Positions 25,690-37,027 of a DNA stretch of 64,000 nucleotides are shown here, one piece after another. Position 1 is the stretch's first letter. Each line of letters opens with the position of its first letter. The translations under genes and the position numbers were made by a program. A model generated the notes under the pieces. It was not told the DNA's origin and searched no databases. It was given only the letters and a program-made list of their open reading frames with translations. The stretch is from Klebsiella oxytoca (GTDB lineage: Bacteria; Pseudomonadota; Gammaproteobacteria; Enterobacterales; Enterobacteriaceae): the NCBI RefSeq assembly GCF_009707385.1, contig NZ_CP046115.1, positions 4,650,001 through 4,714,000 on the forward strand, given 5' to 3'.

Positions 25690-26250
25690 ATGAGCACACC
25701 TTCGCATCTGACCGCCCAACCGCTGGTCTGGGGACATGGCCCACGCACCTTTGAGGTATTCCTTGAGCCCACCTGCCCTTATTCCGTTCGCGCCTTCAAT
25801 AAGCTTGATGACCTGCTGGATGAAGTTGGCGCAGATAACGTGACGATCAAAATTCGTCTTCAGTCTCAACCCTGGCATCTGTTTTCCGGCGTCATCGTTC
25901 GCTGCATCCTCGCCGCCTCCACTCTGCCGCACGGCCGCGAACAGGCGCACAAAGTGCTTAAAGCCGTCGCCGACCACCGCGAAGAGTTTGAGTTTACCGA
26001 CCACTGCAGCGGGCCGAACATGAACGCGACGCCGCAGCAGATTATTGAGCGTCTCGAACGCTATAGCCGCGTCTCGCTGGCCGCGGCGTTTGCCCGTCCG
26101 GAGCTGCAAAACGAAATCAAATGGCATAGCAAGTACGCCCGCCAGAACGGCATTCACGTGTCGCCGACTTTTATGGTTAACGGCCTGGTACAGGCGGATC
26201 TCGGCAGCGGCGACGACATCAGCGTATGGGCCGCGCGTATTCTGGCTTAA
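25690..26250 (+). CDS. DsbA-like thioredoxin-fold protein
   Basis: 186 residues without a signal peptide, so cytoplasmic. The thioredoxin-fold motif is EPTCPYSVRAF (Cys29, with Ser32 in place of the second Cys), a helical insertion follows, and the cis-Pro loop is VSPTFMVNG near the C terminus. The monothiol CPYS motif suggests glutathione-linked chemistry or a peroxidase/isomerase-like role rather than disulfide formation. It lies between the glutathione-related genes gss and yghU, which fits such a role. ATG at 25690 has AGGAG about 6 bases upstream. The exact reaction is unknown. Confidence 0.8.
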   Translation: MSTPSHLTAQPLVWGHGPRTFEVFLEPTCPYSVRAFNKLDDLLDEVGADNVTIKIRLQSQPWHLFSGVIVRCILAASTLPHGREQAHKVLKAVADHREEFEFTDHCSGPNMNATPQQIIERLERYSRVSLAAAFARPELQNEIKWHSKYARQNGIHVSPTFMVNGLVQADLGSGDDISVWAARILA

Positions 26251-26344
26251 TACGGCGGCAGCGTCGGGGTCCGTAGCGCCTACGGGCTCCGCGCGTCAGC
26301 GCCTGCTACACTCCCTCAACACCTCACTAAAAAGGCAAATCAGC

Positions 26345-27211
26345 ATGTCAGAGAATAACTACCAACCACCTAAAGTGTGGGAATGGAAGCAAAACAACGG
26401 CGGCGCATTCGCCAATATCAATCGTCCCGTCTCCGGCGCAACGCATGAGCAGGAGCTGCCGGTGGGTGAGCACCCGCTGCAGCTCTATTCGCTGGGGACG
26501 CCCAATGGACAGAAAGTCACCATTATGCTGGAGGAGCTGTTGGCGCTGGGCGTCAGCGGAGCGGAATATGACGCCTGGCTGATTCGCATCGGCGAAGGCG
26601 ATCAGTTCTCCAGCGGCTTTGTCGAGGTTAACCCGAACTCGAAAATCCCGGCGCTCCGCGACCACTCTACCACGCCGCCGACCCGGGTTTTCGAATCCGG
26701 CAGCATCCTGCTCTATCTGGCGGAGAAGTTCGGCTTCTTCCTGCCCAAAGATCCGGCAGGCCGCACCGAAACGCTCAACTGGCTGTTCTGGCTGCAGGGC
26801 GCGGCCCCCTTCCTGGGCGGCGGCTTTGGCCACTTCTACAACTATGCGCCGGTCAAAATTGAATACGCCATCGACCGCTTTACGATGGAAGCCAAACGTC
26901 AGCTTGATGTGCTGGATAAGCAGCTTGCCCGCGGTCGTTTTGTCGCCGGAGAGGAGTATACCATCGCCGATATGGCCATCTGGCCGTGGTACGGCAACGT
27001 GGTGCTGGGGAATGTTTACAATGCCGCCGAATTCCTTGATGCCGGTAGCTATAAAAACGTCCTGCGTTGGGCGCAGGATATTGGCAATCGTCCTGCCGTC
27101 CGGCGGGGACGTATGGTTAACCGCACCTTCGGCCCGCTCAATGAACAGCTTCACGAGCGCCATGCGGCCAGCGACTTTGAGACGCAAACCGAAGACAAAC
27201 GCCAGGCATAA
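26345..27211 (+). CDS. yghU: Disulfide-bond reductase / Nu-class glutathione transferase
   Basis: 288 residues from the ATG at 26345, matching E. coli YghU in length. The N-terminal extension (NYQPPKVWEWKQNNGG) is typical. The thioredoxin-fold domain carries LGTPNGQKVTIMLEELLALG, NPNSKIPALRDH and the glutathione-binding FESGSILLYLAEKFG. The helical C-terminal domain includes WLFWLQGAAPFLGGGFGHF and YTIADMAIWPWYG. The enzyme binds two glutathione molecules and reduces disulfides and organic hydroperoxides in the cytoplasm. It follows the DsbA-like gene by about 95 bases and may be co-transcribed. Confidence 0.95.
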   Translation: MSENNYQPPKVWEWKQNNGGAFANINRPVSGATHEQELPVGEHPLQLYSLGTPNGQKVTIMLEELLALGVSGAEYDAWLIRIGEGDQFSSGFVEVNPNSKIPALRDHSTTPPTRVFESGSILLYLAEKFGFFLPKDPAGRTETLNWLFWLQGAAPFLGGGFGHFYNYAPVKIEYAIDRFTMEAKRQLDVLDKQLARGRFVAGEEYTIADMAIWPWYGNVVLGNVYNAAEFLDAGSYKNVLRWAQDIGNRPAVRRGRMVNRTFGPLNEQLHERHAASDFETQTEDKRQA

Positions 27212-27221
27212 ATCCATGTTT

Positions 27222-27302
27222 CTCCCCGGCTGCGCTATGGCCCGCCGGGGCTACAGGCCAGTGCAACAATGTAGCCCGGATAAGCGTAGCGCAATCCGGG
27301 GA
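27222..27302. repeat. REP/BIME-like palindromic element
   Basis: Two facing palindromic units, CCCCGGCTGCGC...GCCGGGGCTAC and GTAGCCCGGATAAGCG...CGCAATCCGGGG, lie between the convergent genes yghU and yqhA. They are typical enterobacterial intergenic palindromes and may stabilise transcripts or terminate. Confidence 0.75.
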
Positions 27303-27332
27303 GGTCGTGGCCAGGCCGGGTAAGTCACATTA

Positions 27333-27827
27333 TCAATGCTTGCCCTTAGTCAGACGATCGAGATAGCCCATCACAAAGGCTGACAGGACAAACGTCAGGT
27401 GGATAATGACGTACCACATCAGCTTATTATCCGGGACGTTTTTCGCATCCATAAACACCCGCAGCAGGTGAATGGAAGAGATCGCCACGATGGAGGCGGC
27501 AACCTTATTTTTCAGCGACGTGGCGTCCATTTTACCCAGCCAGCTGAGCTTCTCTTTCCCTTCGTTGATGTCCAGCTGCGAGACAAAATTTTCATAACCG
27601 GAGAACATCACCATTACCAGCAGACCGCCCACCAGGGTCATATCCACCAGCGACAGCAGGGTCAGAATCATATCCGACTCGCTGACGCTAAAAATATGCG
27701 GCAGTATGTGGAAGATCTCCTGAAAAAATTTGATCGTCAGCGCAATCAAACCGAGCGAAAGGCCAAAATAAACCGGCGCCAGCAGCCAGCGCGAGGCGTA
27801 CATAGCATTTTCCAGAAAGCGTTCCAT
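27333..27827 (-). CDS. yqhA: UPF0114 inner-membrane protein YqhA
   Basis: 164 residues with about four membrane helices ([74 protein letters not shown]). The length and sequence match E. coli YqhA (UPF0114). Its function is unknown; a membrane role is all that the sequence supports. In E. coli the hyb hydrogenase operon lies between yghU and yqhA; here the two genes are directly convergent. Confidence 0.95.
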   Translation of the reverse strand: MERFLENAMYASRWLLAPVYFGLSLGLIALTIKFFQEIFHILPHIFSVSESDMILTLLSLVDMTLVGGLLVMVMFSGYENFVSQLDINEGKEKLSWLGKMDATSLKNKVAASIVAISSIHLLRVFMDAKNVPDNKLMWYVIIHLTFVLSAFVMGYLDRLTKGKH

Positions 27828-27923
27828 AAGATCCTGTCAGTTAACATAAACGGCCGCCATTATACCGCAACAGAGTAACGTTATAGCAACAGCTTACCAA
27901 CAGGACGACTCGGCAGAAGGGCG

Positions 27924-27950
27924 TAAAAAAGGCTGGCACATGGCCAGCCT
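27924..27950 (-). terminator. exbBD terminator
   Basis: AGGCTGGC pairs with GCCAGCCT around loop ACATG, followed on the minus strand by TTTTTT. It lies 21 bases past the exbD stop codon. Confidence 0.9.
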
Positions 27951-27970
27951 GGGGAGATGTACTGGGGGCG

Positions 27971-28396
27971 TTACTTCGCTTTTGCCGTTTCTTCGCCTAC
28001 CAGACCAATCTTCAGATAGCCTGCCTGATGCAGGGTATCCATGACTTTCATCATCGTTTCATAGTCCACGGTTTTATCCGCGCGGAAGAAGACGGTGGTA
28101 TCTTTTTTACCTTCAGTCAGGGCCTCCAGCGACGTAATCATGTTCTCTTCGGTAATGGGGTCGTTACCGAGGAACATGGTTTTATCCGCCTTCACCGACA
28201 GATAGATCGGCTTTTCCGGACGCGGCTGCGGCTGGCTGGAAGACGCTGGAAGATTAACCTTCACGTCAACGGTGGCCAGCGGCGCCGCCACCATAAAGAT
28301 AATCAACAGCACCAGCATAACGTCGATAAACGGCGTCACGTTGATGTCGTGCATCTCACCGTTATCATCAAGATTTTCGTTAAAATGCATTGCCAT
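27971..28396 (-). CDS. exbD: TonB-system biopolymer transport protein ExbD
   Basis: 141 residues, the E. coli length. One N-terminal membrane helix carries the proton-path Asp25 in NVTPFIDVMLVLLIIFM. The periplasmic domain follows, with PIYLSVKADKTMFLGND and KTVDYETMMKVMDTLHQAGY. With ExbB it turns the proton gradient into work for TonB-dependent import of siderophores and B12. It lies 6 bases downstream of exbB and shares its Fur-like promoter. Confidence 0.97.
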   Translation of the reverse strand: MAMHFNENLDDNGEMHDINVTPFIDVMLVLLIIFMVAAPLATVDVKVNLPASSSQPQPRPEKPIYLSVKADKTMFLGNDPITEENMITSLEALTEGKKDTTVFFRADKTVDYETMMKVMDTLHQAGYLKIGLVGEETAKAK

Positions 28397-28402
28397 AGAG
28401 CA

Positions 28403-29134
28403 TCAACCTACGCGTAGTTTCTGGGCGGTACGTACCGGCTTCACGCCGCTGGCGCTGAGGTCCAGGTCACGGCTTTGCAGCAACAATACCTGGGCGGCGA
28501 CATCGCCAAGGGAAGCTTTATAGCTGGCAATCATACGAGCGAAGATGTTGTAGATAACCACCGCAGGAATCGCGGCGAACAGGCCAATTGCCGTAGCCAG
28601 CAGCGCTTCCGCGATACCCGGCGCCACGACCGCCAGGTTAGTGGTCTGAGTCTGGGCAATACCGATAAAGCTGTTCATGATGCCCCAGACGGTACCAAAC
28701 AGACCAACGAACGGGGAAATCGCGCCGATAGTCGCCAGATAACCGTTGCCGCGTCCCATGTAACGACCCACGGCCGCCACGCGCCGCTCAAGGCGGAAAC
28801 CGGTACGCTCTTTAATGCCTTCGTTATCTTCAGAACCTGCGGACAGCTCCAGCTCGTTCTGCGCCTCGTTGATCAGTTGGGAGGTCAGGCTTTTCGCCTC
28901 GAAAGCGTTAGCGATATCGCTGGCCTGGTCGAGAGAGCGTGCTTCTGCAACCAGCTGCTGTTCGCGCTTGAGGCGACGCTTGCTGGCCAGGATCTCTGCA
29001 CCTTTGCCGAAAAAGATAGCCCATGTGACTACCGACGCCAGAATCAGGCCGATCATCACCACCTTCACGACAATATCGGCATGATGATACATACCCCAAA
29101 CGGAGAGATCCGCCTGCATCAAATTATTACCCAC
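28403..29134 (-). CDS. exbB: TonB-system biopolymer transport protein ExbB
   Basis: 243 residues with three membrane helices: VVKVVMIGLILASVVTWAIF near the N terminus, and IGAISPFVGLFGTVWGIMN and LLATAIGLFAAIPAVVIY in the C-terminal half, the MotA/TolQ/ExbB family pattern. The cytoplasmic loop lies between helices 1 and 2. It forms the pentamer around ExbD in the inner membrane. First gene of exbBD; the candidate Fur site is 64-82 bases upstream of the start. Confidence 0.97.
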   Translation of the reverse strand: MGNNLMQADLSVWGMYHHADIVVKVVMIGLILASVVTWAIFFGKGAEILASKRRLKREQQLVAEARSLDQASDIANAFEAKSLTSQLINEAQNELELSAGSEDNEGIKERTGFRLERRVAAVGRYMGRGNGYLATIGAISPFVGLFGTVWGIMNSFIGIAQTQTTNLAVVAPGIAEALLATAIGLFAAIPAVVIYNIFARMIASYKASLGDVAAQVLLLQSRDLDLSASGVKPVRTAQKLRVG

Positions 29135-29197
29135 ACTGTATCTCCAGGACGTAAATCACAAAATCTGCACATAATAATATCAAAACGACATCGAATT

Positions 29198-29216
29198 GAT
29201 AGTGGTTCTCATTAGT
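29198..29216. promoter_or_regulatory. Candidate Fur box upstream of exbB
   Basis: The minus-strand 19-mer ACTAATGAGAACCACTATC matches the Fur consensus GATAATGATAATCATTATC at 14 of 19 positions. Iron repression of exbB by Fur is established in E. coli, so the site is plausible. Confidence 0.7.
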
Positions 29217-29350
29217 ATTTACACTGTGCAGCAAATCACGTTTATTTTCTTTGCGCTTACGCAGTAAAAAAGTTGCCTGTCCCAACGTTGATAAAATTTT
29301 TTCCTGTATCTGCGGCTACCCGGTACATCAAGGGGGATTCATGTTAGTTT

Positions 29351-30573
<1,223 letters not shown>

Positions 30574-30704
30574 AGTGACAGTCAGTGGCAACAATAGCGG
30601 ACGTTTTTTCGAAAAACGGCCGCTTTAGTTGCGCCCGGGATCAAGGTGCCCGGGGCTCTTCAGGAGTACACTACATAAAAACACGGTACCACTTAGGAAA
30701 GTCC

Positions 30705-31364
30705 ATGGTTGTCATTCAAGAAATTGTCGCCGCTCTGTGGCAGCATGATTTTGCCGCGTTGGCAAACCCCCACGTTGTGGGCGTTGTATATCTGGTCATG
30801 TTCGCAACCCTGTTTCTGGAAAACGGTCTGCTGCCCGCCTCGTTTTTACCGGGCGATAGCCTGCTGCTGCTCGCCGGGGCGCTCATCGCCAAAGGCGTGA
30901 TGGACTTTGTACCCACGTTAGCCATTTTAACCGCTGCGGCCAGCCTCGGCTGCTGGCTGAGCTATATTCAGGGGCGCTGGCTGGGTAATACCGTCACCGT
31001 AAAGCGCTGGCTTGGGCACCTGCCGTACAAGTACCACCAGCGGGCAACCTGCATGTTTGACAAACATGGTCTGCTGGCCCTGCTCGCCGGGCGTTTCCTC
31101 GCGTTTGTACGCACCCTTCTGCCTACCATGGCGGGTATTTCCGGGCTGCCAAATCGCCGTTTCCAGTTCTTCAACTGGCTGAGCGCGCTGCTGTGGGTGG
31201 GGGTAGTTACCGGCCTCGGCTATGCCCTGAGCATGATCCCTTTCGTAAAGCGCCATGAAGATCAGGTCATGACCTGCCTGATGATTCTGCCCATCGCGCT
31301 GCTGATTGCCGGGCTGCTCGGTACGGTTATCGTGGTGATTAAAAAGAAATACTGTAACGCCTGA
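30705..31364 (+). CDS. yghB: DedA-family inner-membrane protein YghB
   Basis: 219 residues from the ATG at 30705, matching E. coli YghB; a longer upstream frame from 30585 is not used. DedA/SNARE-associated family landmarks: [21 protein letters not shown], the arginine-bearing [16 protein letters not shown] and [16 protein letters not shown], with about 4-5 membrane segments and a basic end (IKKKYCNA). DedA proteins are thought to act as proton-driven lipid carrier flippases; YghB with YqjA supports cell division and envelope function in E. coli. Convergent with yqhC. Confidence 0.95.
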   Translation: MVVIQEIVAALWQHDFAALANPHVVGVVYLVMFATLFLENGLLPASFLPGDSLLLLAGALIAKGVMDFVPTLAILTAAASLGCWLSYIQGRWLGNTVTVKRWLGHLPYKYHQRATCMFDKHGLLALLAGRFLAFVRTLLPTMAGISGLPNRRFQFFNWLSALLWVGVVTGLGYALSMIPFVKRHEDQVMTCLMILPIALLIAGLLGTVIVVIKKKYCNA

Positions 31365-31408
31365 TCGTTAGCCAGAACGGCGCAGATGCGCCGCTCTGCA
31401 ACCGTTTA

Positions 31409-32308
31409 TCACATCCCCTGAATCGTCCTGATGCGCGCCGCGTCTTCTCCCGGCGTCATACCGAAGTAGCGCTTGAACTCGCGGCTGAACTGCGACGCGC
31501 TTTCATACCCTACCTGCATCGCCGCCGCACTGGCCTTCATGCCATCGTGGATCATCAGCATACGCGCTTTATGCAGGCGGTAGGTTTTGAGGTACTGCAG
31601 CGGCGAGGTGCTGGTGACCGATTTAAAGTTATGATGGAACGCCGAGACGCTCATATTGGCCTCAGCCGCCAGCTGATCGATGCTGAGGTTTTCAGTGTAC
31701 TGGCTTTCGATACGCTTCAGCACGCGGCTAATCAGGCTGAAGTGGGTCTGGCGGCTTACCAGCGCCAGTAGAGCTCCTCCACACGGGCCGGTCAGAACGT
31801 GGTAGAGGATTTCGCGAATAATCTGTTTGCCCAGAATGCGCGCGTCCAGCGGGCGTTCCATTACGTCCAGCAGGCGCTCAGCCGCGCAGAGAATCTCTTC
31901 GGAGAGCACCGCTGAGTTGATCCCACTGGATGCGATAGAAGGCTGAAACTGCTCATCTTCCCCGATATCCATCAGCAGCTCTTGCAGCTGCAGAATATCG
32001 ACATTAAGACGAATGCCCGCCAGCGGCACTTCCGGGGTGGCAAAGGTTTCGCATTCAAACGGCAGCGGAACCGTCAGCAGCAGATATTTATTTGTGTCAT
32101 AGCGAAAGGTACGCTCGTTAATATAGCCAATTTTATGCCCGGAAAAGAGAAAAATGATTCCCGGCTGATACATGACCGGCGTGCGCGTCCCCGGCTGCGT
32201 ACCATACAAAAGACGTATATCCGGCAGCAGTCCCCTAAGCATTTCTTCTTTATTTATCAGCTTCCTAACCTTATCTGTTAATAGCTGACATATCTCAGCG
32301 CGGCTCAT
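31409..32308 (-). CDS. yqhC: AraC-family activator of yqhD-dkgA
   Basis: 299 residues. The N-terminal part (about 1-190) is an AraC-type cupin-like sensor domain; the C-terminal part has two helix-turn-helix units, [20 protein letters not shown] and [19 protein letters not shown], ending [15 protein letters not shown]. In E. coli YqhC senses reactive aldehydes and activates the adjacent yqhD and dkgA. The divergent arrangement here, with a 195-base intergenic region before yqhD, supports the same role. E. coli YqhC is slightly longer, so the start may be further upstream. Confidence 0.93.
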   Translation of the reverse strand: MSRAEICQLLTDKVRKLINKEEMLRGLLPDIRLLYGTQPGTRTPVMYQPGIIFLFSGHKIGYINERTFRYDTNKYLLLTVPLPFECETFATPEVPLAGIRLNVDILQLQELLMDIGEDEQFQPSIASSGINSAVLSEEILCAAERLLDVMERPLDARILGKQIIREILYHVLTGPCGGALLALVSRQTHFSLISRVLKRIESQYTENLSIDQLAAEANMSVSAFHHNFKSVTSTSPLQYLKTYRLHKARMLMIHDGMKASAAAMQVGYESASQFSREFKRYFGMTPGEDAARIRTIQGM

Positions 32309-32503
32309 TTATCGTGCTTCTCCGAACGTTTTTTTACCTCTGCATTGTGCGCACTTCAGGAAGATTTCTCCAGCTTTAAAGAGAAATGGGCAAGACATCG
32401 GCAGAAATGTGCATTGAGAGGGAAGGTCTGCGGGAACACAATATTCGTCATCTGGCAGAGTTATCGTCTCTGCTGACGGTTTATCCATTTGAGGACACCA
32501 GCC

Positions 32504-33667
32504 ATGAATAATTTCGACCTACATACCCCAACCCGCATTCTGTTCGGTAAAGGCGCGATTGAAAATCTGCGCGATCAAATCCCGGCGGATGCACGCGTGC
32601 TGGTCACCTACGGCGGCGGTAGCGTGAAGAAAACCGGCGTGCTTGATCAGGTTCTGAGCGCGCTAAACGGCGTTGACGTTCTGGAATTTGGCGGCATCGA
32701 GCCAAACCCATCCTACGAAACGCTGATGAACGCGGTGAAAATCGCGCGTGATGAAAAGATCACTTTCCTGCTGGCGGTCGGCGGCGGTTCCGTTCTCGAC
32801 GGCACCAAATTTATTGCCGCAGCGGCGCACTATGCGGCTGATGTCGATCCGTGGGAAATCCTCGAAACCTACGGCAGTAAAATTACCAGCGCCATCCCGA
32901 TGGGATCCGTGCTGACCCTGCCTGCAACCGGCTCCGAATCCAACAAAGGCGCAGTGATTTCCCGTAAAACCACCGGTGACAAACGCGCGTTTATGTCTCC
33001 TTATGTACAACCGGTATTCGCCATCCTTGATCCGGTTTACACCTACACTCTACCGCCGCGTCAGGTTGCTAACGGCGTTGTTGACGCGTTTGTCCATACC
33101 GTTGAGCAGTACGTCACTTATCCGGTCGACGGCAAAATCCAGGACCGTTTCGCCGAAGGCATTCTGCTGACGCTGGTGGAAGAGGGTCCAAAAGCGCTAA
33201 AAGAGCCGGAAAACTACGACGTGCGCGCCAACATTATGTGGGCGGCTACCCAGGCGCTGAACGGCCTGATTGGCGCAGGCGTACCGCAGGACTGGGCGAC
33301 CCATATGCTGGGCCACGAGCTGACCGCCATGCACGGGCTCGATCATGCCCAAACGCTGGCTATCGTCCTGCCGGCCCTGTGGAATGAAAAGCGCGATACT
33401 AAACGCGCCAAACTGCTGCAGTACGCCGCTCGCGTCTGGAACATCACCGAAGGTTCCGAAGAGCAGCGTATTGATGCCGCCATCGCTGCAACGCGTAATT
33501 TCTTCGAACAGATGGGCGTTCCGACTCGCCTTTCCGCCTACGGTCTGGATGGTAGCTCCATCCCGGCGCTGCTGGCGAAACTGGAAGAACACGGTATGAC
33601 CCAATTAGGTGAAAACCAGGATATTACGCTGGACGTCAGCCGCCGTATTTACGAGGCTGCACGCTAA
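32504..33667 (+). CDS. yqhD: NADPH-dependent aldehyde reductase / Fe-type alcohol dehydrogenase
   Basis: 387 residues from the ATG at 32504, with GAGGA 9 bases upstream; a frame from 32489 adds five residues not in the family. Landmarks: TYGGGSVKKTGV, LLAVGGGSVLDGTKFIAA for the cofactor, and the metal ligands in NGVVDAFVHTVEQY and GHELTAMHGLDHAQ. The enzyme reduces short aldehydes, including lipid-peroxidation products and glyoxal, with NADPH in the cytoplasm. Under YqhC control with dkgA. Confidence 0.97.
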   Translation: MNNFDLHTPTRILFGKGAIENLRDQIPADARVLVTYGGGSVKKTGVLDQVLSALNGVDVLEFGGIEPNPSYETLMNAVKIARDEKITFLLAVGGGSVLDGTKFIAAAAHYAADVDPWEILETYGSKITSAIPMGSVLTLPATGSESNKGAVISRKTTGDKRAFMSPYVQPVFAILDPVYTYTLPPRQVANGVVDAFVHTVEQYVTYPVDGKIQDRFAEGILLTLVEEGPKALKEPENYDVRANIMWAATQALNGLIGAGVPQDWATHMLGHELTAMHGLDHAQTLAIVLPALWNEKRDTKRAKLLQYAARVWNITEGSEEQRIDAAIAATRNFFEQMGVPTRLSAYGLDGSSIPALLAKLEEHGMTQLGENQDITLDVSRRIYEAAR

Positions 33668-33799
33668 TCAACGCCCTCTCCGCCGCGTAAACTCATGCAA
33701 AGGAGAGGAGTTTAACTACCGTTTTTAGCTATTTCGTCCAGACTTAATGCTACCCCTCAGCGGAATAAATGCCGCTGAGTTCATTAACAGGAGGAAGGC

Positions 33800-34627
33800 A
33801 TGACACATCCAACCGTTATTAAACTACACGACGGCAACCTGATGCCGCAGCTGGGACTCGGCGTGTGGAAAGCAGGCAACGAGGAAGTCGTCTCCGCCAT
33901 TCATAAGGCGCTGGAAGTCGGTTATCGCTCGTTTGACACCGCCGCCATTTACCAGAATGAAACCGGCGTTGGCAACGCGTTAAGTAGCGCAGGCGTCGCC
34001 CGCGATGAGCTATTCATCACCACGAAACTATGGAATGACGATCAAAAGCATCCCCATGAAGCGCTGCAGGAAAGCCTTAAAAAGCTGAAACTCGACTATG
34101 TCGATTTATATCTCATTCACTGGCCGGTTCCGGCATCAAACCACTACGTTGACGCATGGAAAAGTTTGATCGAGCTACAGCAACAGGGGCTGGCAAAAAG
34201 CATCGGCGTATGTAACTTCCAGGTCCCACACCTGCAGAAAATCATCGATGAAACCGGCGTCGCTCCGGTAATTAACCAGATTGAGCTTCATCCTCTGCTC
34301 CAGCAGCGCCAGCTTCATGCCTGGAATGCGACGCACAAAATCCAGACCGAGTCCTGGAGTCCGCTGGCTCAGGGCGGCGAAGGCGTATTCGATCAGAAAA
34401 TTATCCACCAGCTGGCGGATAAATACGGTAAAACGCCGGCGCAGATCGTCATTCGCTGGCACCTCGATAGCGGCCTGGTAGTGATCCCGAAATCGGTCAC
34501 GCCGTCGCGTATTGCCGAGAACTTCAACGTCTGGGACTTCCGTCTTGATAAAGATGAATTAAGTGAAATCACTAAACTGGACCAGAACAAACGCCTGGGG
34601 CCAGACCCGGATCAGTTTGGCGGCTAA
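33800..34627 (+). CDS. dkgA: 2,5-diketo-D-gluconate reductase A / aldo-keto reductase
   Basis: 275 residues, the E. coli length, with AGGAGG 7 bases upstream of the ATG. AKR landmarks: LGLGVWKAGNEEV, SFDTAAIYQNETGVG (Asp46, Tyr51), TTKLWNDD (Lys76), LIHWPVP (His107), and the cofactor segment VVIPKSVTPSRIAENF. It reduces methylglyoxal, beta-keto esters and 2,5-diketogluconate with NADPH. It is 132 bases downstream of yqhD and probably read from the same YqhC-dependent promoter. Confidence 0.97.
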   Translation: MTHPTVIKLHDGNLMPQLGLGVWKAGNEEVVSAIHKALEVGYRSFDTAAIYQNETGVGNALSSAGVARDELFITTKLWNDDQKHPHEALQESLKKLKLDYVDLYLIHWPVPASNHYVDAWKSLIELQQQGLAKSIGVCNFQVPHLQKIIDETGVAPVINQIELHPLLQQRQLHAWNATHKIQTESWSPLAQGGEGVFDQKIIHQLADKYGKTPAQIVIRWHLDSGLVVIPKSVTPSRIAENFNVWDFRLDKDELSEITKLDQNKRLGPDPDQFGG

Positions 34628-34630
34628 ACC

Positions 34631-34709
34631 GTAAAAAAGCCGGATAGCGCTGGCGCTTATCCGGCCTGGAGATGTTTTGTAAGCCCGGCAGACGCTAGCG
34701 CCGCCGGGC
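34631..34709. repeat. Terminator-like hairpin and REP-like palindrome between dkgA and ygiQ
   Basis: GCCGGATA...TATCCGGC (34639-34665) after dkgA has GTAAAAAA before it, which gives a T-run on the minus strand; GCCCGGC...GCCGGGC (34683-34709) is REP-like. They lie between convergent dkgA and ygiQ and may act in both directions. Confidence 0.65.
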
Positions 34710-34724
34710 AATACCGCAGACTTA

Positions 34725-36905
34725 TCAACTGGCGGACTTGCCGCGTTTTGCGGGCTTCTTCGCCGTCGCCCCACCGTTCGATCGCTGATGCACAATTGGC
34801 GTATGCTTGGTCAACGCCGGTCGGGTATTGCGGTTCTGGCGGCGGGCTTCACGCATTTCATCCAGCGTCGGCGCCGGTACCAGGCAGTCGCGGCGCGAAC
34901 CAATCAGGTGCTTTTTGCCCATCGTTTCCAGCGCCTGGCGGATCAGCGGCCAGTTAGCCGGATCGTGATAGCGCAGTAATGCCTTATGCAGGCGACGCTG
35001 TTTATCGCCCTTCGGTACCACCACATCCTCACTCTTATAGCCAATCTTACCCAGCGGGTTCTTGCCGGTGTAATACATAGTGGTCGAGTTCGCCAGCGGC
35101 GATGGATAGAAGTTCTGCACCTGATCCAGACGGAAACGATGCCGCTTGAGCCACAGCGCCAGATTCACCATATCTTCATCACGCGTCCCTGGATGAGCGG
35201 AAATAAAGTATGGGATCAGGTACTGCTCTTTCCCCGCCTGCTTCGAATAGGTATCGAAAAGCTGCTTGAAGCGGTCGTAGCTGCCCATTCCCGGCTTCAT
35301 CATCTTCGACAGCGGCCCCTCTTCCGTATGCTCCGGGGCAATCTTCAGATAACCGCCAACGTGGTGAGTAGCCAGCTCCTTAATGTAGCGCGGGTCTTCC
35401 ACGGCAATGTCATAGCGTACGCCGGAAGCGATCAGAATCTTTTTGATGCCTTTAAGATCGCGGGCGCGGCGGTAGAGGTTAATCGTCGGCTCATGGTTCG
35501 TGTCCATATGCGGGCAGATATCCGGATAGACGCATGACAGTCGACGGCAGGTCTGCTCGGCGCGCGGCGACTTGCAGCGCAGCATATACATGTTGGCCGT
35601 TGGGCCGCCAAGATCGGAGATAATTCCGGTGAAGCCGGGAACCGTATCGCGAATAGCTTCGATTTCATTAATGATCGAATCTTCAGAGCGGCTCTGAATA
35701 ATGCGTCCCTCATGCTCGGTAATAGAGCAGAACGAACAGCCGCCAAAACAGCCGCGCATAATATTGATGGAGAAACGAATCATCTCATACGCCGGAATGC
35801 GGGCATCGCCGTATGACGGATGCGGGACGCGCTTATAAGGCAGAGCAAACACGCTGTCCATCTCTTCGGTGGAAAGCGGAATAGCTGGCGGGTTAATCCA
35901 GATATAACGCTCGCCGTGCTTCTGCATCAGCGCGCGGGCGCAGCCGGGGTTGGTTTCGTGGTGCAGAATGCGCGAAGCATGCGCGTAGAGAACCTTGTCG
36001 CCTTTAACTTTCTCAAAGGAAGGTAACAGAACATAGGTTTTTTCCCACGGCTTTGGACGCGGCGGCTGCACGGTGACGCGCTTCGCTTCCTGCTTTGGCG
36101 GGACGACGGTTTTGTTATCGGCGCACGGTAGATCTTCGCCATACGGGTGCGGAATCGGGTCGATTTTGCCCGGCGTATCCAGACGCGTGGAATCCACTCC
36201 GCTCCAGCCCGGCAGCGCTTCTTTCACCATGATGGCGGTGTTGCGCACATCGCGAATTTCCCCGATATGCTCACCGGCGGCCAGACGGTGCGCCACTTCC
36301 ACCAGCGGACGCTCGCCGTTGCCAAACATCAGCATATCTGCTTTCGAATCCACCAGAACCGAACGACGTACGGTATCCGACCAGTAATCATAATGCGCGG
36401 TACGGCGCAGGCTGGCTTCGATACCCCCGAGGATCACCGGGACATCTTTCCACGCTTCTTTACAGCGTTGGGTATAAACCAGCGTCGCGCGATCCGGGCG
36501 TTTGCCGGCCACGTTGCCCGCGGTGTAGGCATCGTCATGACGTAGCTTGCGATCGGCTGTATATCGGTTGATCATTGAGTCCATGTTGCCGGCGGTTACG
36601 CCGAAGAACAGGTTCGGTTTGCCCAGACGCATAAAGTCATCTTTGTTGTTCCAGTCCGGCTGGGAAATAATGCCCACGCGGAAGCCCTGGGATTCCAGCA
36701 TGCGTCCGCAAATCGCCATACCAAAGCTCGGGTGATCGACATAAGCGTCGCCGGTAACCAGAATAATGTCGCAGCTATCCCAGCCAAGTTGGTCCATCTC
36801 TTCTCGCGACATCGGCAGGAACGGCGCGGGGCCAAAACAGGCGGCCCAGTACTGCGGCCAGGAGAAAAGGTCACGATCCGGTTGGATCAGGGATATTGCG
36901 CTCAT
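34725..36905 (-). CDS. ygiQ: Radical SAM protein YgiQ (UPF0313)
   Basis: 726 residues. The radical SAM cluster motif is [12 protein letters not shown] (CX3CX2C) in the middle, preceded by a B12-binding-like N-terminal region ([27 protein letters not shown]) and an N-terminal YgiQ-specific block. Other landmarks: [33 protein letters not shown] and [19 protein letters not shown]. The family is conserved but its reaction is undefined. The C-terminal tail is basic and low-complexity ([11 protein letters not shown]). Convergent with dkgA. Confidence 0.95.
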   Translation of the reverse strand: MSAISLIQPDRDLFSWPQYWAACFGPAPFLPMSREEMDQLGWDSCDIILVTGDAYVDHPSFGMAICGRMLESQGFRVGIISQPDWNNKDDFMRLGKPNLFFGVTAGNMDSMINRYTADRKLRHDDAYTAGNVAGKRPDRATLVYTQRCKEAWKDVPVILGGIEASLRRTAHYDYWSDTVRRSVLVDSKADMLMFGNGERPLVEVAHRLAAGEHIGEIRDVRNTAIMVKEALPGWSGVDSTRLDTPGKIDPIPHPYGEDLPCADNKTVVPPKQEAKRVTVQPPRPKPWEKTYVLLPSFEKVKGDKVLYAHASRILHHETNPGCARALMQKHGERYIWINPPAIPLSTEEMDSVFALPYKRVPHPSYGDARIPAYEMIRFSINIMRGCFGGCSFCSITEHEGRIIQSRSEDSIINEIEAIRDTVPGFTGIISDLGGPTANMYMLRCKSPRAEQTCRRLSCVYPDICPHMDTNHEPTINLYRRARDLKGIKKILIASGVRYDIAVEDPRYIKELATHHVGGYLKIAPEHTEEGPLSKMMKPGMGSYDRFKQLFDTYSKQAGKEQYLIPYFISAHPGTRDEDMVNLALWLKRHRFRLDQVQNFYPSPLANSTTMYYTGKNPLGKIGYKSEDVVVPKGDKQRRLHKALLRYHDPANWPLIRQALETMGKKHLIGSRRDCLVPAPTLDEMREARRQNRNTRPALTKHTPIVHQRSNGGATAKKPAKRGKSAS

Positions 36906-37027
36906 ATTGCTTCCGGGGAAATGATAAAAAAATAATCAAAAAGGGCGGCGATTATAAGCCGGAACGCGGGAAGAAATGAAGGAGGTTTTTTCTGAACCCG
37001 GCCGCTATTGGGCCGGGACGGCAGAAA

